Assembly: GCA_037367405.1 (NCBI GenBank)
Contig: JAZKJV010000087.1
Location: 62,001 to 126,000 of the forward strand
Source: Ottelia alismoides
Taxonomy: Eukaryota > Streptophyta > Magnoliopsida > Alismatales > Hydrocharitaceae
Length of the DNA stretch: 64,000 bases
Reading direction: 5' to 3'
Shown here: piece by piece, positions 33,129-43,750 of the stretch
Position numbering within the stretch: the stretch's first letter is position 1
Layout: every line of letters starts with the position of its first letter
Translations under genes and position numbers: made by a program
Notes under the pieces: model-generated
What the model was told of the DNA's origin: nothing
Seen by the model: only the letters and a program-made list of their open reading frames with translations
Database searches by the model: none

Positions 33129-33424
33129 CTATGGGAGCTCAAAGAGGTGCTTCATTTGCAGTTTGTAAGTGAAGAAGATGAAGCAATCATAGATGATGTT
33201 GCTCTAGACGTTGTCGAACAACAAAAAAGATAGGAATAACCTGTAATGCAGAACATAAATTGAAGTATATGGGTCTATCATGTTAATATGCGTACGAAAC
33301 AAAAAAGGAATGGTCAAAGGACCATTGTCTACAAAAAGTCCAGATCAAATAATGACAAGAAGCAAGTTCCGTCACAGGTTGGTAGTAAAAAATTCAAAAA
33401 AAACGAGAAAGAAAATTAGCGAAC
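33129..33424. other. UGE intron sequence near the donor site
   Basis: No recognised repeat. A short plus-strand frame (LWELKEVLHLQF ... VVEQQKR) at 33130-33231 is unidentified. The minus strand from 33424 downward begins the large intron with GTTCGC. Confidence 0.45.
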
Positions 33425-33560
33425 CTTTTTGCAACCATATTTTGCCATTACATCAAACAAGGTCAGTGAACCAATCATATTGTTGTCGTAGTATAGAAGA
33501 GGCTTTGCCACACTCTCACCAACAGCTTTCAAACCAGCAAAGTGAATTACAGCATCAAAT
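33425..33560 (-). CDS. UGE: UDP-glucose 4-epimerase exon (45 codons)
   Basis: Exon of 136 bp: one base of a split codon plus 45 codons. It follows an acceptor GATGCAG (33561-33567) and ends GCKK with donor GTTCGC from 33424. It encodes the conserved epimerase segment [17 protein letters not shown], then [12 protein letters not shown] and [11 protein letters not shown]. This part contributes to the NAD-binding Rossmann fold. The text continues in phase into the exon at 5128-5229. The preceding exon, which should carry the N-terminal GGAGxIG nucleotide-binding motif, was not found up to the right end of the window. Confidence 0.92.
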
Positions 33561-33889
33561 CTGCATCATCAATCCAACTGGTATCCATCATCGCAAATCA
33601 GGTTTTAAAGATGCATTCACTGTCTTGAGATTCTCAGTATCACAGTATACAAGGAAATGAGCACTGATGCAACAATGGTACTTACAGTGTGATCAAGAGG
33701 TCACAAGTAACTGTTGTGGAAATGGGCCTTGGTAAAAATTTATTGCAATGTAAAGCAGTGTATAAATATAATAGACTCAATATGGTCGCTCTTTCCTAGG
33801 AATCGTACAACATCAGCTTTATGCACCAGGTACAATTGTACAAGGAAATTTCAAATTCTGTAGATTCACGTCACATGTACCAAGTCTTT
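33561..33889. other. UGE intron sequence upstream of exon
   Basis: AT-rich sequence with no recognised repeat or coding region. By position it belongs to the intron before the exon at 33425-33560. Confidence 0.5.
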
Positions 33890-35330
33890 ATGGTACTGAT
33901 GGTGGCAAAACAATTGGGAAGGCCCCAAGGTGAAAATATCAATGCCGTGCATTAGACGGGGGAGGTTGTGATGGATTTGCAAGTTGATGTTCTGTTTATA
34001 GGTGGCCCAATGGATGTTTGAAAAGGGAGTATTGGGGAAAAAATAAGCGATTGTGCATGTGCAGTTTGTTTGTTGTGTTTTATGCTACATGTGCTTGCTT
34101 GTATGTATTTGAAAGGAATAGATGGATAGGAAAAAGGAGGGAAAGAAAAGGTGGAGATGAGTTGAGATTATAAGTTGTGAGGTGTGTGCACGTGGGTGGA
34201 AGTGTTGGGAAAAATAATAAGACGATTGTGGGTGGGATAAGAAGAGAAATGCAAAGAAACATGAGAAGATGAGTTGGAACATGGGTATAGGGAGGTTGGA
34301 GTACAATGGAAAGGAGAGAATTTAAGAAGATATAAATATTAAAAAGAAAGTATAGTATTACGCAAGGCATGCCCAAGAAACTATATGTGATTCAGGGGAT
34401 AGTTATACGAGGCAGACATGGTGGCAATCAGTGGCAAAAACAATTGGGAAGGCCCCAATGGGAAATTATCAATAGCGTGCAGCACAGAGGGGAAAGGTTG
34501 TGATGGGTTTGCATGTTGATGTTTTGATTATAGGTGGCCCAATGGATGCTTGAAAATGTAAGAAAGGGAAAGAAAATAAGCGTTTGTGCATGCGCAGTTT
34601 GTTTGTTGTGTTTATGATATGCACTTGCTTGTATGTATATGAAAGGAATAGCTGGAGAGGAATAAAGGGGAGGAAGAAAAGGTGAATAGTATTATAAGAT
34701 GTGGGTTTCGTGTAGGTGGGTAGGTGAGTGGAAGTGTTGGGAAAATAATAAGATTGTAGGAGGAATAAGAAAAGAAATGAGAAGAAAAGTGAGAACACGA
34801 GTCAGGAACATGGTTATAAGGAGGTTGGAGTACAATGGAAAAGAGTGGGAATTTTAAAAAGAAAGAAAAAAAGGTATAAATATAAAGGTTCAATGGAGCT
34901 GCCCCCGCATCATTTTCCGGCGATTCTATTTATTTTTTTCAAAAATATCATCATGTATTTTTATAACTATATCCCTCTAATATGTCATTCCAATTTCGTC
35001 AGAAACAGAAACTCCTATATCATCCATCTAGAACAGGTCGATTATAGTAATTCTAAGATCGTTAAAATTACATGCTTTAGAAGGAGGGTATAGTAGCCTC
35101 TGTTTCTGACGAAATTGAAATGGCATATTAGAGGTATATAGTGATGAAATACATTGCAGTAATTTGCATGAATAAAAAAACAAAAAATTGCCGGAATATG
35201 AGGCAGGGGCAGCCCATTAGCTGCCCCAGGGAGCAGCCCCATTTTTCCCTAAATATAAATAAGAAAGACAGTATTACGCAAGGCATGCCCAAGAAAGTAC
35301 ATGTGATTCAGGGGATAGTTATACGAGGTG
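33890..35330 (+). repeat. Tandem duplication (two units of about 535 bp)
   Basis: Two direct copies: about 33890-34425 and 34426-35330. Shared landmarks are CAATTGGGAAGGCCCCAA at 33911 and 34441, and GTATTACGCAAGGCATGCCC at 34355 and 35271. The second copy is longer because a 364-bp MITE is inserted. Divergence between copies is visible but moderate. Function unknown. Confidence 0.85.
34886..35249. mobile_element. Mutator-type foldback MITE, 364 bp
   Basis: A perfect 9-bp duplication taaatataa flanks it (34877-34885 and 35250-35258), and the first tandem unit shows the empty site. The ends form long imperfect inverted repeats of about 125 bp, with GCTGCCCC(C/T)GC and TTCGTCAGAAACAGA on both arms. 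The right arm carries an extra internal duplication of GCTGCCCC. No coding capacity. Nine-base duplications point to the Mutator superfamily. Confidence 0.85.
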
Positions 35331-35479
35331 CCACTTTCTCGTCATGCTCTGAGGGCTTTGTGGGCGTATCGTGCAATGTTTGGATTTCACCATACATTTG
35401 TAAGAAGGGTAGGACATAGGTTGACACTTTCCCATAGGTTAAGTAAAGTTCAATGAAAGGCTTCTCCTTGTGTCCTATT
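35331..35479. other. Spacer, nothing recognised
   Basis: Short sequence between the tandem duplication and the LINE remnant without identifiable features. Confidence 0.4.
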
Positions 35480-36640
35480 TGGGATCATTTTCCTCTCTTT
35501 CCCCTAGATCCCTAATGGTATGTCTTGGTTCTTTTTTTGAAAAGGAAAAGGGCATGATGCCAAGGAGAAGCCCAGCAAAAAAACTTTTATATATTCATTT
35601 GGAATGTTTTATAACATTCTTCATATACATTATCTCCCCCGGGATACGACCACATTCTATTCGAACCACAGGGACCAAAGGATAGCTACAATCCCAAGTC
35701 TAGGTGGAGTCGTTGTCATGTCCCAACCTAGGCTCCAAAAAATCAACCCAGTCTGGGGTTGCCACAAAATCAACATGTGAAGCAAATTAAACCACCCTCG
35801 ACACAGAGCATGCAAGAAAGATATGCTCAGAACCCTCCTATATCGTCATACAATGAACGCAGGGACCCACAATGCTCAGGAAAAATTTGGCATGTCGATA
35901 GCCACTCATCATCTGATCGTGTCTCAAAATCCAAATGATAAGATAAATCTTGATGGACATTTTCCACCGCTATATGTGTCTGAATCAATCCCAGGATCGA
36001 AGATCGTTGACGAATAGAAGGCTTTGTACGCCTTCCTCACCATGAAGTGCCCATCTACCAAGATCTGATATTCCAGTGTCATAAAGAATCCCAACCACAG
36101 GATAGGTCCCTAAAAGTAGCAACAACTCCGCAAATAGCCGATCAGTCAAGGCACTACAAAAATGAGGAAGACATATGTCTGCATTCCCTCACAGTATATC
36201 TCACATAAAACTCCAATGCAAACAATGTGGAAATCCAGACCCAAGCATGCCCCAACCTATCCAATTATCAGTCCAAAATTGAAACCCTATCTCATCACCA
36301 AAATTCGGCTTCATGAGCAAGATCACACAAAGGAAAATCGAATCGATGTTCCTCTGAAAGTTAGGAGTGCTCATTGCAACCATCTGAGCCGAGGGGTCCA
36401 TAGCAATCCCATAAATAGAGCACACTATCCTGCATAACAGGTCAGATCCGTCACCCCAAATGCAGGTGATTCCACTTAACAGCAACGCATCATTCATCTC
36501 CTCCAAACTCAAAATCCCCAAGACATTGTTCTCCATGTGCAGCAAGGTCTTCCAACCAACCAAAGGCATCCCGTGCTCCTCCCCACCAAAGCTCTAAAAG
36601 AATCTTCATTACAATGCATCTGCCTTCACGTCACCGAGTA
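35480..36640 (-). pseudogene. LINE-C fragment (RT C-terminus and zf-RVT)
   Basis: Minus-strand remains of a plant L1-type LINE ORF2. The 122-codon stretch at 36201-36569 carries MNDALLLSG, SDLLCRIVCSIYGI and DEIGFQFWTDNWIG, matching the family blocks NEALLxKW, LWxRVIxSIYG and GxxxxFWxDxW. Lower down, 35800-35960 gives a degenerate zinc-binding domain (CVHCMTI, SEHIFLACS). Many stops. The 5' part is missing. Confidence 0.75.
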
Positions 36641-36662
36641 GGTAACAAGTTTTAGTTATTAC

Positions 36663-36806
36663 TGTAGAGAGAAAAATATGAATTGATTATGAATGTAACC
36701 ATAGGGCTATCTTATATAGAGAGGAGAAACCCTAGAGGAAAAATACATAATAGAGACAAAAGAAATAGAAAATACATAAAAGATAGGAAAGTTTTATCTC
36801 TCAACA
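36663..36806 (-). repeat. 3' LTR of decayed copia (144 bp)
   Basis: Carries CTTATATAGAGAGGAG and ends TCTCAACA next to TTCCCCCTCAAGAT. The length fits the family, but the sequence is divergent. Confidence 0.75.
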
Positions 36807-39180
36807 TTCCCCCTCAAGATAGAGCATATATGTCTATTATGCACGACTTGGAACAATATATTTGGAGTGGTCCTCTAGCTAGGGCCTTAGTGAAAATATA
36901 TGTTGTCTATTTCCTGAGCAGACATGGGAAGTAGGGATAAAATCCTTCTAAACCATGTCATGTGTATAATGACAATATACCTCAATGTGTTTGTTCTCAT
37001 GGAAGGCAAAGTTGTTGGCAATAAAAAGAGCATCACGGTTATCATATTGCAATTGCATAGGAAGAGGCATGTGAACAACTAACTCTATCAAAACGGGTCT
37101 GACCCACATCATCTCAGTGCTCCCTTGCGTCGTGGCTCTGTACTCAGACTCAACGCTAGATCTAGCAGCCACAGTCTGCATCTTGCTCTTCCATGATTCA
37201 AAGAGCTCCCTATGAATACTGCAAAACCAAAGGTAGATTTCATGTCATTGGGGCATCCTGCATAGTCTGCATATGCACATGTCCTGATGGCAAGGGATGT
37301 TTCTATACTAAAAAAATCGTGTACCTGGAGAAGACTTCATATACCTCAAGATCATGTGAATCGCATACATGTGAGCATGTCTCGACTGCTCCATAAGCTG
37401 GATAACTTTGCTCACAACAAAGGAGATATCCAGCATGCTAATAGTCACATAAAAAAGCTTCCCAACAAGTTTCCTCTATCTCCGCTTGTCCACCTCCTCT
37501 GTATCATCGTCATCATTGCTTCGTGCTGGCATCCATGTGAGTAGCGGCAGGTCTGCAATCTATCATGCCTCTCTCTAAAAAAAGATCTGTAACATACTTC
37601 ATCTAGGTCATCATAAGACCTCGTTGGTTCCTAACAAACTCAAGATCTAAGAAATATCGTACTTCACCAAGCTCCTTGATGATAAATTGTTGTCCAAGAA
37701 ACTCCTTAATCGCGTTAATATCATGTACATCATCACTTGTAACAATGAGATCATCAACATAAATCAGAACAACAACAATACCTCTCAGAGTCCTCTAGAC
37801 AAATAGTGAAATGATTTCTATCAAGTCCTAAAGCTTCTAGAACCATGCGTTGAGACTCTGCTTAACGCTATAAATAGATTTATGAAATCTGCATACCTTC
37901 TGATACCCCCCCCCCTCAACAAAGAACCTATGTAGTTATAGCATATAGACCCCATCTTGCATATTACCATATAGAAAGCATTCTTCACATCTAGCTGAGA
38001 TAGGGGCCAGTCACATACCACTACAATCGAGAGGAGGATCTAAATGGTAGAATGGCATGCTACTAGAGAAAATATGTCTTTATAGTCCACCCCGTAAGTC
38101 TGGGTGAACCCACGATCCACAAGCTCGGCTTTGTAACAATCAAAACTGCCATGTGCACAGTTTTTCATTGCAAATACCCATTTGCAGCCAACCACGGATG
38201 CCCTTCTAGGAGCAATAACCAAGCTCCATGTGCCACGGGACTGGAGCGCTTCCATCTCCTTCATAGCAAGACATCATTGACTGTCTCGCATAGCCTCCGA
38301 ATACATTCGTGGGACCTCAACAGCTGAGAGACCCATCAAACCTCTTGAAATCCATTAAAAGACGCCCCAAAGAAGCATGGCAGCGAGATAACATGTGGCG
38401 CATGTATGTGTCTGCTTCCGAAGAGCAATGTGATGATCCAGATTCTCTGAACGGTCTATAGCGTGAGGTGTTATTTGCTCAACCCATAAAATAACCTGCA
38501 GTGCAGACAAATCACCAGTATTATCGGTAGAGACTAAATGCTCAAATTTTACATGGGATGTGTTGGATGCTGGGGAAGGCACATGAGCAGGGGGCAGTCG
38601 ACGACATGTGATTGTAAATGTGAGGCAAATGATGAGCCAAAGGTAGAACCACAGTAAGAGCTAGTGGAGGAACCACATGTGAAGGTGGTGATGGAGGTGG
38701 TGGTGACATAGGATGAACCACAGGTGGAGGTAGCGGTGGTTCAGGAGGAGGGATATAAACCTCCTCATCAGACTCGAATGAGGACATCCTATCATCGAGA
38801 AGAAGGTAGCATCGACACTAACATAGTACTTTCGTCTAACAAGATCAAAACATCGATAACCCTTCTGGGTCTAAGAGTAGCCTACAAAGACACATTAGAC
38901 ATCTTTGGGAGAGGGTTTGACACGACCTGGAGGGAGATGGTGAACAAATGCCACTGAGCCAAAAATACACAGAGTTAGACAGAAAAGATCCTTATCAAGA
39001 AATGCAATCAAAAAAGGAACCTTTTCACCTAACACAGAGGATAGAAAGCATTAAGAACTGCATCACTGTAGAAATAGTGGGGAGCACGACTCTAAATAAA
39101 GAGGGTCCTAGTCATATTAAGGAAATGACAGTGTATGTGTCCATATCGTTCTGCTGAGAGGTATATCCCCAAGAAGTTTA
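36663..39180 (-). pseudogene. Decayed copia element (3' LTR, RNase H, RT, part of integrase)
   Basis: A 3' LTR at 36663-36806 (TGTAGAG...CTCAACA) and a polypurine tract are followed on the minus strand by decayed pol. RNase [15 protein letters not shown] at 36948-37181. Reverse transcriptase: RGTWSLV, CKWVFAMK and RGFTQTYGVDY at 38040-38264, with a degraded YVDD region near 37740-37765. Then a proline-rich linker (38542-38787) and integrase tail words to about 39180. Related to the young copia family but much older. Gag, the 5' LTR and the leader are missing. Confidence 0.82.
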
Positions 39181-40263
39181 GTACTTGCATCTAATACCTT
39201 TACTACTTGCAAACATATGAACAAGAGATGGTCGACATTATCCCCTCCTAATCCGTAAATCAGGCACCAAGTGTCTAAGCACATGCCCACTTGCTTTTAA
39301 CAAGCATGGTAATTAGACAATTCTTCTTGACCAGTCAATCGTGCATCTTTGCTTTCTATGTTGTTATGGTCTTCTAAACTAGTTGGCAATCTAAGATAAA
39401 ATCTAAATCTGGTAGCCCTAGGCTAATGCTCAACTCCTCGTATGTGAGGGGGATGAGAAATATTCTTCTACCACCTACCTTCATATGTCCTACTTGTGGC
39501 ATCTCAACATAATCTCGTCCTAAAATGTAACCATCGATGTAAAATATGTAACCCAATATCTAACCACCATCACATGTATGTCCTCGAAAATGGTGCATAG
39601 CCTTGGAAAAATCTCGACTAGCATATCCTTCCCTGACTAATTATTCGAACGAGATCGAAAATACTTATCATCCCTCAGCCTCCACTTTAGTGACAGCATT
39701 GCAATCGACAACATGAACTTCAACCCCCTCTATAACATCAAACACCTCCGCGTAAGCCTGAATTGGGTCCTATCTCCAAGCAACTACATTAACAGGCTTC
39801 TAGTGGTCTACCGTAGAGATTACGACGCCCCTCCCCAACCCAGCCACTCCATAGCTTCAAAATCTACTTGGTTAGTACCACCCATGGCCTCAAATTTCGG
39901 CGAAATTCGGTCGAATTTCGATATCCTATCGAAATTGAAATTCGATCGAAATGGTCAAAATGATCGAATAATGGGGGCCATAGTACAAAAAATGACTAAA
40001 ATGATCAAAATTTCTGTCGAAATCGGTCGAAATTCAACCGAAATTCTGTTTCGATTGGTCACCGAAATGGTGCCCGAAACCAACATTTAAGGCCTTGGTA
40101 CCACCATGTTGAAATGTCATAGACTCATAGCCTCTTAACATTAGCCCGGCTTCCCTTCATGTCTGCATATATCCTCCCATTTCACTAGCCAAAAACATGG
40201 CCCGCCTTCCTCTTCCCTCTTCCACGAGAATCTCCTTCCTACCTCACCAATCAACTTTTCAAA
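39181..40263. other. About 1.1 kb without identified genes
   Basis: Contains a 60-codon minus-strand frame (39374-39556; RRIFLIPLTYEELSISLGLP) that I do not recognise, and a block of TCGAAAT repeats at 39895-40085. No transposon borders could be set. Confidence 0.4.
39895..40085. repeat. TCGAAAT-motif repeat
   Basis: Dense repeats of GGTCGAAATT, CGAAATTCGATCGAAATGG and ACCGAAAT on both strands. Similar word-rich blocks are frequent in plant genomes, sometimes as parts of hAT elements. Origin here unclear. Confidence 0.55.
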
Positions 40264-40406
40264 TATATAGATATATTTATGTTTATGTATTATTTCCTTA
40301 TTTTATTTTCTTATATCCACCTTATGTAATTTATCAATAGGTCTCTCCTCTATATAATAGAGCCTAGGGTTCCCGAGAATAAACAACTTTCGTTCTTTTC
40401 CCAACA
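40264..40406 (+). repeat. 5' LTR of Copia-4 (about 143 bp)
   Basis: Ends TTTTCCCAACA followed by the primer site. Carries TCTATATAATAGAGCC and GAATAAAC. The left end is set by alignment to the LTR at 44759; the TG terminus appears mutated. Confidence 0.75.
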
Positions 40407-40646
40407 TGGTATCAGAGCAGCAGTCCTAGGCCGGAGCTCTCATACCCAAGAAAAGCCTAACCCTAACCCCACCTGCCAAGCCTTCTCTCCCTTGTCGCCG
40501 CCCTCACTGACCCTCCTCTTCACCGTCAGTCACACCTTCTGTCATCGTTGCCGTCGGTCCTCCTCTTCACAGTCGGCGGCTCTCTTCTCCAGGGACCTCC
40601 TTTCTCGTATCGAGGCATACTCATGTTGATGGATATGATTGCACAA

Positions 40647-40684
40647 GTCTACACATGCAATCAAATCCCTACATCTGTGTAGAC
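40647..40684 (+). other. Leader stem-loop candidate, Copia-4
   Basis: GTCTACACA and TGTGTAGAC pair perfectly over 9 bp around a 20-base loop, 46 bases before the gag ATG at 40731. Confidence 0.6.
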
Positions 40685-40730
40685 GAATTTTTATTGGTCT
40701 ACAAAACCCTAGTTTTCTTCATCCAACAAT

Positions 40731-42470
40731 ATGTCAGAGAGCGAAGTCCATATCCCTGCCACAGGCGCTTTTAGAGGTCCAACGCCGATTGTTAAGATGG
40801 ACGGGACGAACTACGAGCTCTGGACCATGCAATTTATAAGCCTCGTGAAGTTTATGGGTAAGAAATATATTCTTACGGAGGAAGAGTCGGTTGAGAAAAT
40901 TGCGGTCAATGCCTCATGGGAGGCAAATGATGCATATGCTAAGGTTTGGCTTTTTGGTACATTGACGATAGAGGTCGTCAATGATGTGTTACATCAACCC
41001 ACCACCAAGGCAATGTGGGATTATCCCCGTAGACACTTATTCCCAAGCGAGGAATGAGACAAAGATTCTACATCTACAGCACGAGAAATTTAGCATCAAG
41101 CAGAACAGACGACCCCTTCACTTTATATACACATCCCTGTGTGGTATGATTGAGAAACTCCACAGTTCCATGCCCCTTGTCTACTCCAGAGCAGCATAAA
41201 TCATACAAGAATGCCACCATGGTTGGTGTATTCCTAGCAACACTTGACCCAAAGTATGAGGCAGCCCGCTCACGGATACTGACGAATGCGAATATCCCTC
41301 CCATGGAGGAAGTTTTCTGTAGACATGACAGGATCATTGTCTCCTCTCCTGCTCCCAGTCAAATATCCTCTGTGATGGCAGCCTCCCGCGGTAGGGGAGA
41401 CTCTTCTCAGTTTCGTGGTCCTGGACCTCGTGGTAGAGGAGGTCGTACTCGCATGTCGTGCACTTACTATCACCGCCTAGGACACACGGAGGACACATGC
41501 TACTCCAAGCATGATTTTCCTGCATCGTCTCATGTAGTGAAGCAAGCAGACCCTCTGATATTTCTTCTTTGGCAACCCACCGCCAAAGTAATGTGGGATT
41601 ATCCTCGTAGACACTTATTCCCAAGCGAGGAATGAGACAAAGATTCTGCATCTACAGCACAACAAATTTAGCATCATGCAGAACAGACGACCCCTTCACT
41701 CTCTATACACATCCATGTGTGCTATGATTGAGAAACTCCACAGTTCCATACCCCTTGTCTACTCCAGAGCAGCATAAATCATACAAGAATGCCACCATGG
41801 TTGGTGTATTCCTAGCAACACTTGGCCCAAAGTATGAGGCAGCCCGCTCACGGATACTGACGAATGCGACTATCCCTCCCATAGAGGAAGTTTTCTGTAG
41901 ACATGACAGGATCATTGTCTCCTCTCCTGCTCCCAGTCAGATATCCTCTGCGATGGCAGCCTCCCGCGGTAGGGGAGGCTCTTCTCAGTTTCGTGGTCCT
42001 GGACCTCGTGGTAGAGGAGGTCGTACTCGCATGTCGTGCACTTACTGTCACTGCCTAGGACACACGGAGGACACATGCTACTCCAAGCATGATTTTCCTC
42101 CATCGTCTCATGTAGCGAAGCAAGCAGACCCTCTGATATTTCTTCTTTGGAGCAAAGGTATGATGACCTCGTTGCTCAATTGAGGGATATTATGCCTTCG
42201 GGGAGTTCTTTTGCTTCTTTGCCTGCTCCAGGAGGCCACTCAGATGTCGTAGCTTCTACCTCTGCCAGTATCTCTACTACTGTCAATACCTCATGTAGCA
42301 TCTATGCTCTTACTAGTTGTCATGGATATGATAGTACGGAACGGATTATGGACTTCGGGGTGATGCACCACATGTGTGGGGACATAGATCAGTATGCATC
42401 TTATCGACAGGTTCCACCTGACAAAACTGTTGTCATAGCCGATGGTACCCATTCCCTAATCACAAGATAG
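40731..42470 (+). pseudogene. Copia-4 gag-protease with internal duplication
   Basis: The Gag start (MSESEVHIPATGAF, then NYELWTMQF) is intact for 109 codons, then shifted near 41020 (MWDYPRRHLF). The middle of Gag, with the zinc knuckle, occurs twice in direct repeat. In the first copy the knuckle is damaged (CTYYHRLGHTEDTC), in the second it is intact (CTYCHCLGHTEDTC). The protease region follows at 42147-42470, but its active site reads MDFG instead of MDSG, so it should be inactive. A TAG ends the frame at HSLITR. Confidence 0.85.
40995..42150 (+). repeat. 578-bp direct tandem duplication in gag
   Basis: Units 40995-41572 and 41573-42150 are nearly identical; each starts CAACCCACC and ends TTTCTTCTTTGG. 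The copies differ at scattered positions, so the duplication arose after insertion or within the lineage, not as an LTR. Confidence 0.9.
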
Positions 42471-43133
42471 GGGGAGATCGGTTTGACACCTTCGATGTGT
42501 CTGCAGAATGTGTTGCATGCACCTGATTTTTCTATGAGTTTACTGTCTATCAGTCAGATTACGAAGGAGTTACAATGTCGTGCTATTTTTGACCCATCGT
42601 CTCTTGCATTTCAGGACATTCTTACGGGAAGGGTGATTGGTTGTGGTCGTGAGTAAGGAGGCCTCTACAGACTTGTCCGAACTCCATATATTGGATTCTT
42701 CTCATTCTACAAGACATGTCTCTCCTTTTATGTGTCATATGTGCTTTGGTCACCTTCCCCTTCAGAAGATGTGTCATGTTCTCTCTCAAATCTTACCTTA
42801 CCCATCACTCATTGTGAGACATGTCAGTTAGGGATGCATCATCAGTCTGTGTTTCAAAGTCATCAGAGTCGGCGCAGTAGCTCCCCTTTTGAGTTATTTC
42901 ATGTTGATTGTTGGGGTTTGAGTCGTGGTCTTGATCACTATGGACACATGTTTTATCTTGTTGCAGTTGATGATTTTAATAGTCTGTCATGGGTCTTTTT
43001 ATTAAAAAAATAAGTCTGAGGCTGGGATGTGATTAAAACCTTTATCAATGAAGTGTAAAATATTTTTCCCTCTTCCATCAAATATGTCAGAACAAATAAT
43101 GCTTTAGAATGTTGTACTCGTGCACTATCTCAA
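42471..43133 (+). pseudogene. Copia-4 integrase N-terminus
   Basis: The HHCC finger words (MCFGHLPLQK, CETCQLGMHHQS) and the first catalytic region (ELFHVDCWGLSRG) read in shifting frames to VSWVFLLKK-like text near 43013, then decay. Truncated at 43133 by the next LTR, before the second catalytic Asp is complete. Confidence 0.75.
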
Positions 43134-43276
43134 TTGTAGAAATATTTCATATTTATGTGTCTTTTTATCGATTTTCTTTTCCCTCTGTCTACTTTATGTA
43201 ATTTGCCCATAGGTCTCTCCCTATATAAGAGAGCCTAGGCTCAAGGAATAAAACACGTTTCTTATTTTTTCCAACA
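43134..43276 (+). repeat. Copia LTR with primer site (143 bp)
   Basis: TGTAGAAATATTT...TTCCAACA, followed at once by TGGTATCAGAGCGGCGGCCC, so it acts as a 5' LTR. It could also be the shared middle LTR of a tandem array with Copia-4. Confidence 0.8.
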
Positions 43277-43750
43277 TGGTATCAGAGCGGCGGCCCTAGA
43301 CTAGAGCTCTCAAAACCTAACCCAACCCCACCCGTCATCCCTCTCCAGGGGTGTCACTCATCTAGGCAACCTATCGACGCCGCCCCTTCGGCCCCTTCGT
43401 ACGGAACACCCGTTGCCCCTTCGGCTCTTTCGTACGGCTCCTCCAGCTGCTCCTGCGTGCGGACCCTTCCCTCAGTCGCTCCTGCGGCTTCTGCCGCACC
43501 TACGGTTCCAGCAGCCCCAGTCGCTCCTGCGGCTTCCTGCAGTGCTATGACTCCTTGCTGCCCTACAGTCTGCAGCCCTCCCCCCCCCCAACGGCTTACA
43601 AACTCATTGGCCAGCAGCCTTAATACCCGTCAGCTACCTTCGTTCTGTCCCATCGCCATCCTTTAGTTGAGATAATGGATTTGAGTGCATAAGTCTACAT
43701 ATACTTTCAAATCCTTGCATGTTTGTGTAGACACTTGTCTATTTGGTCTA
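43277..43750 (+). other. Leader of a truncated plus-strand copia
   Basis: Primer site, then GC-rich leader with CCTGCGGCTTC repeats and the stem-loop at 43693-43732, then an abrupt change at 43751 to a minus-strand copia fragment. Gag is absent. A 69-codon alanine/proline-rich frame here is an artefact of the GC-rich leader. Confidence 0.65.
43693..43732 (+). other. Leader stem-loop candidate, truncated copia
   Basis: Forty bases bounded by GTCTACA and TGTAGAC. The loop sequence is strongly diverged from other copies while the arms are kept. Confidence 0.6.

Larger units (their letters stand above)
5230..33424 (-). other. Inferred giant UGE intron (about 28.2 kb)
   Basis: The exon at 33425-33560 ends GCKK with donor GTTCGC, phase 0. 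The exon at 5128-5229 starts LV with acceptor TACAG, phase 0. In plant epimerases these residues are adjacent (CKK then LVFSSS). Both exons are on the same strand in the right order with no other copy between, so the simplest reading is one intron. It holds two old copias, Copia-2, NA-1, LINE fragments, a solo gypsy LTR with Copia-3, a Pack-MULE candidate, NA-2 and a hAT MITE. A transcript spanning the gap would prove it; the alternative is a gene split by rearrangement. Confidence 0.72.
40264..43133 (+). mobile_element. Copia-4, truncated and rearranged copia element
   Basis: Plus-strand element: 5' LTR (40264-40406), tRNA primer site TGGTATCAGAGC from 40407, leader with stem-loop, gag (from 40731) with a 578-bp tandem duplication, protease region and integrase N-terminus. 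It stops at 43133 against another LTR. Reverse transcriptase and RNase H are absent. Many stops. Borders beyond the 5' LTR show no clean duplication. Confidence 0.85.
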
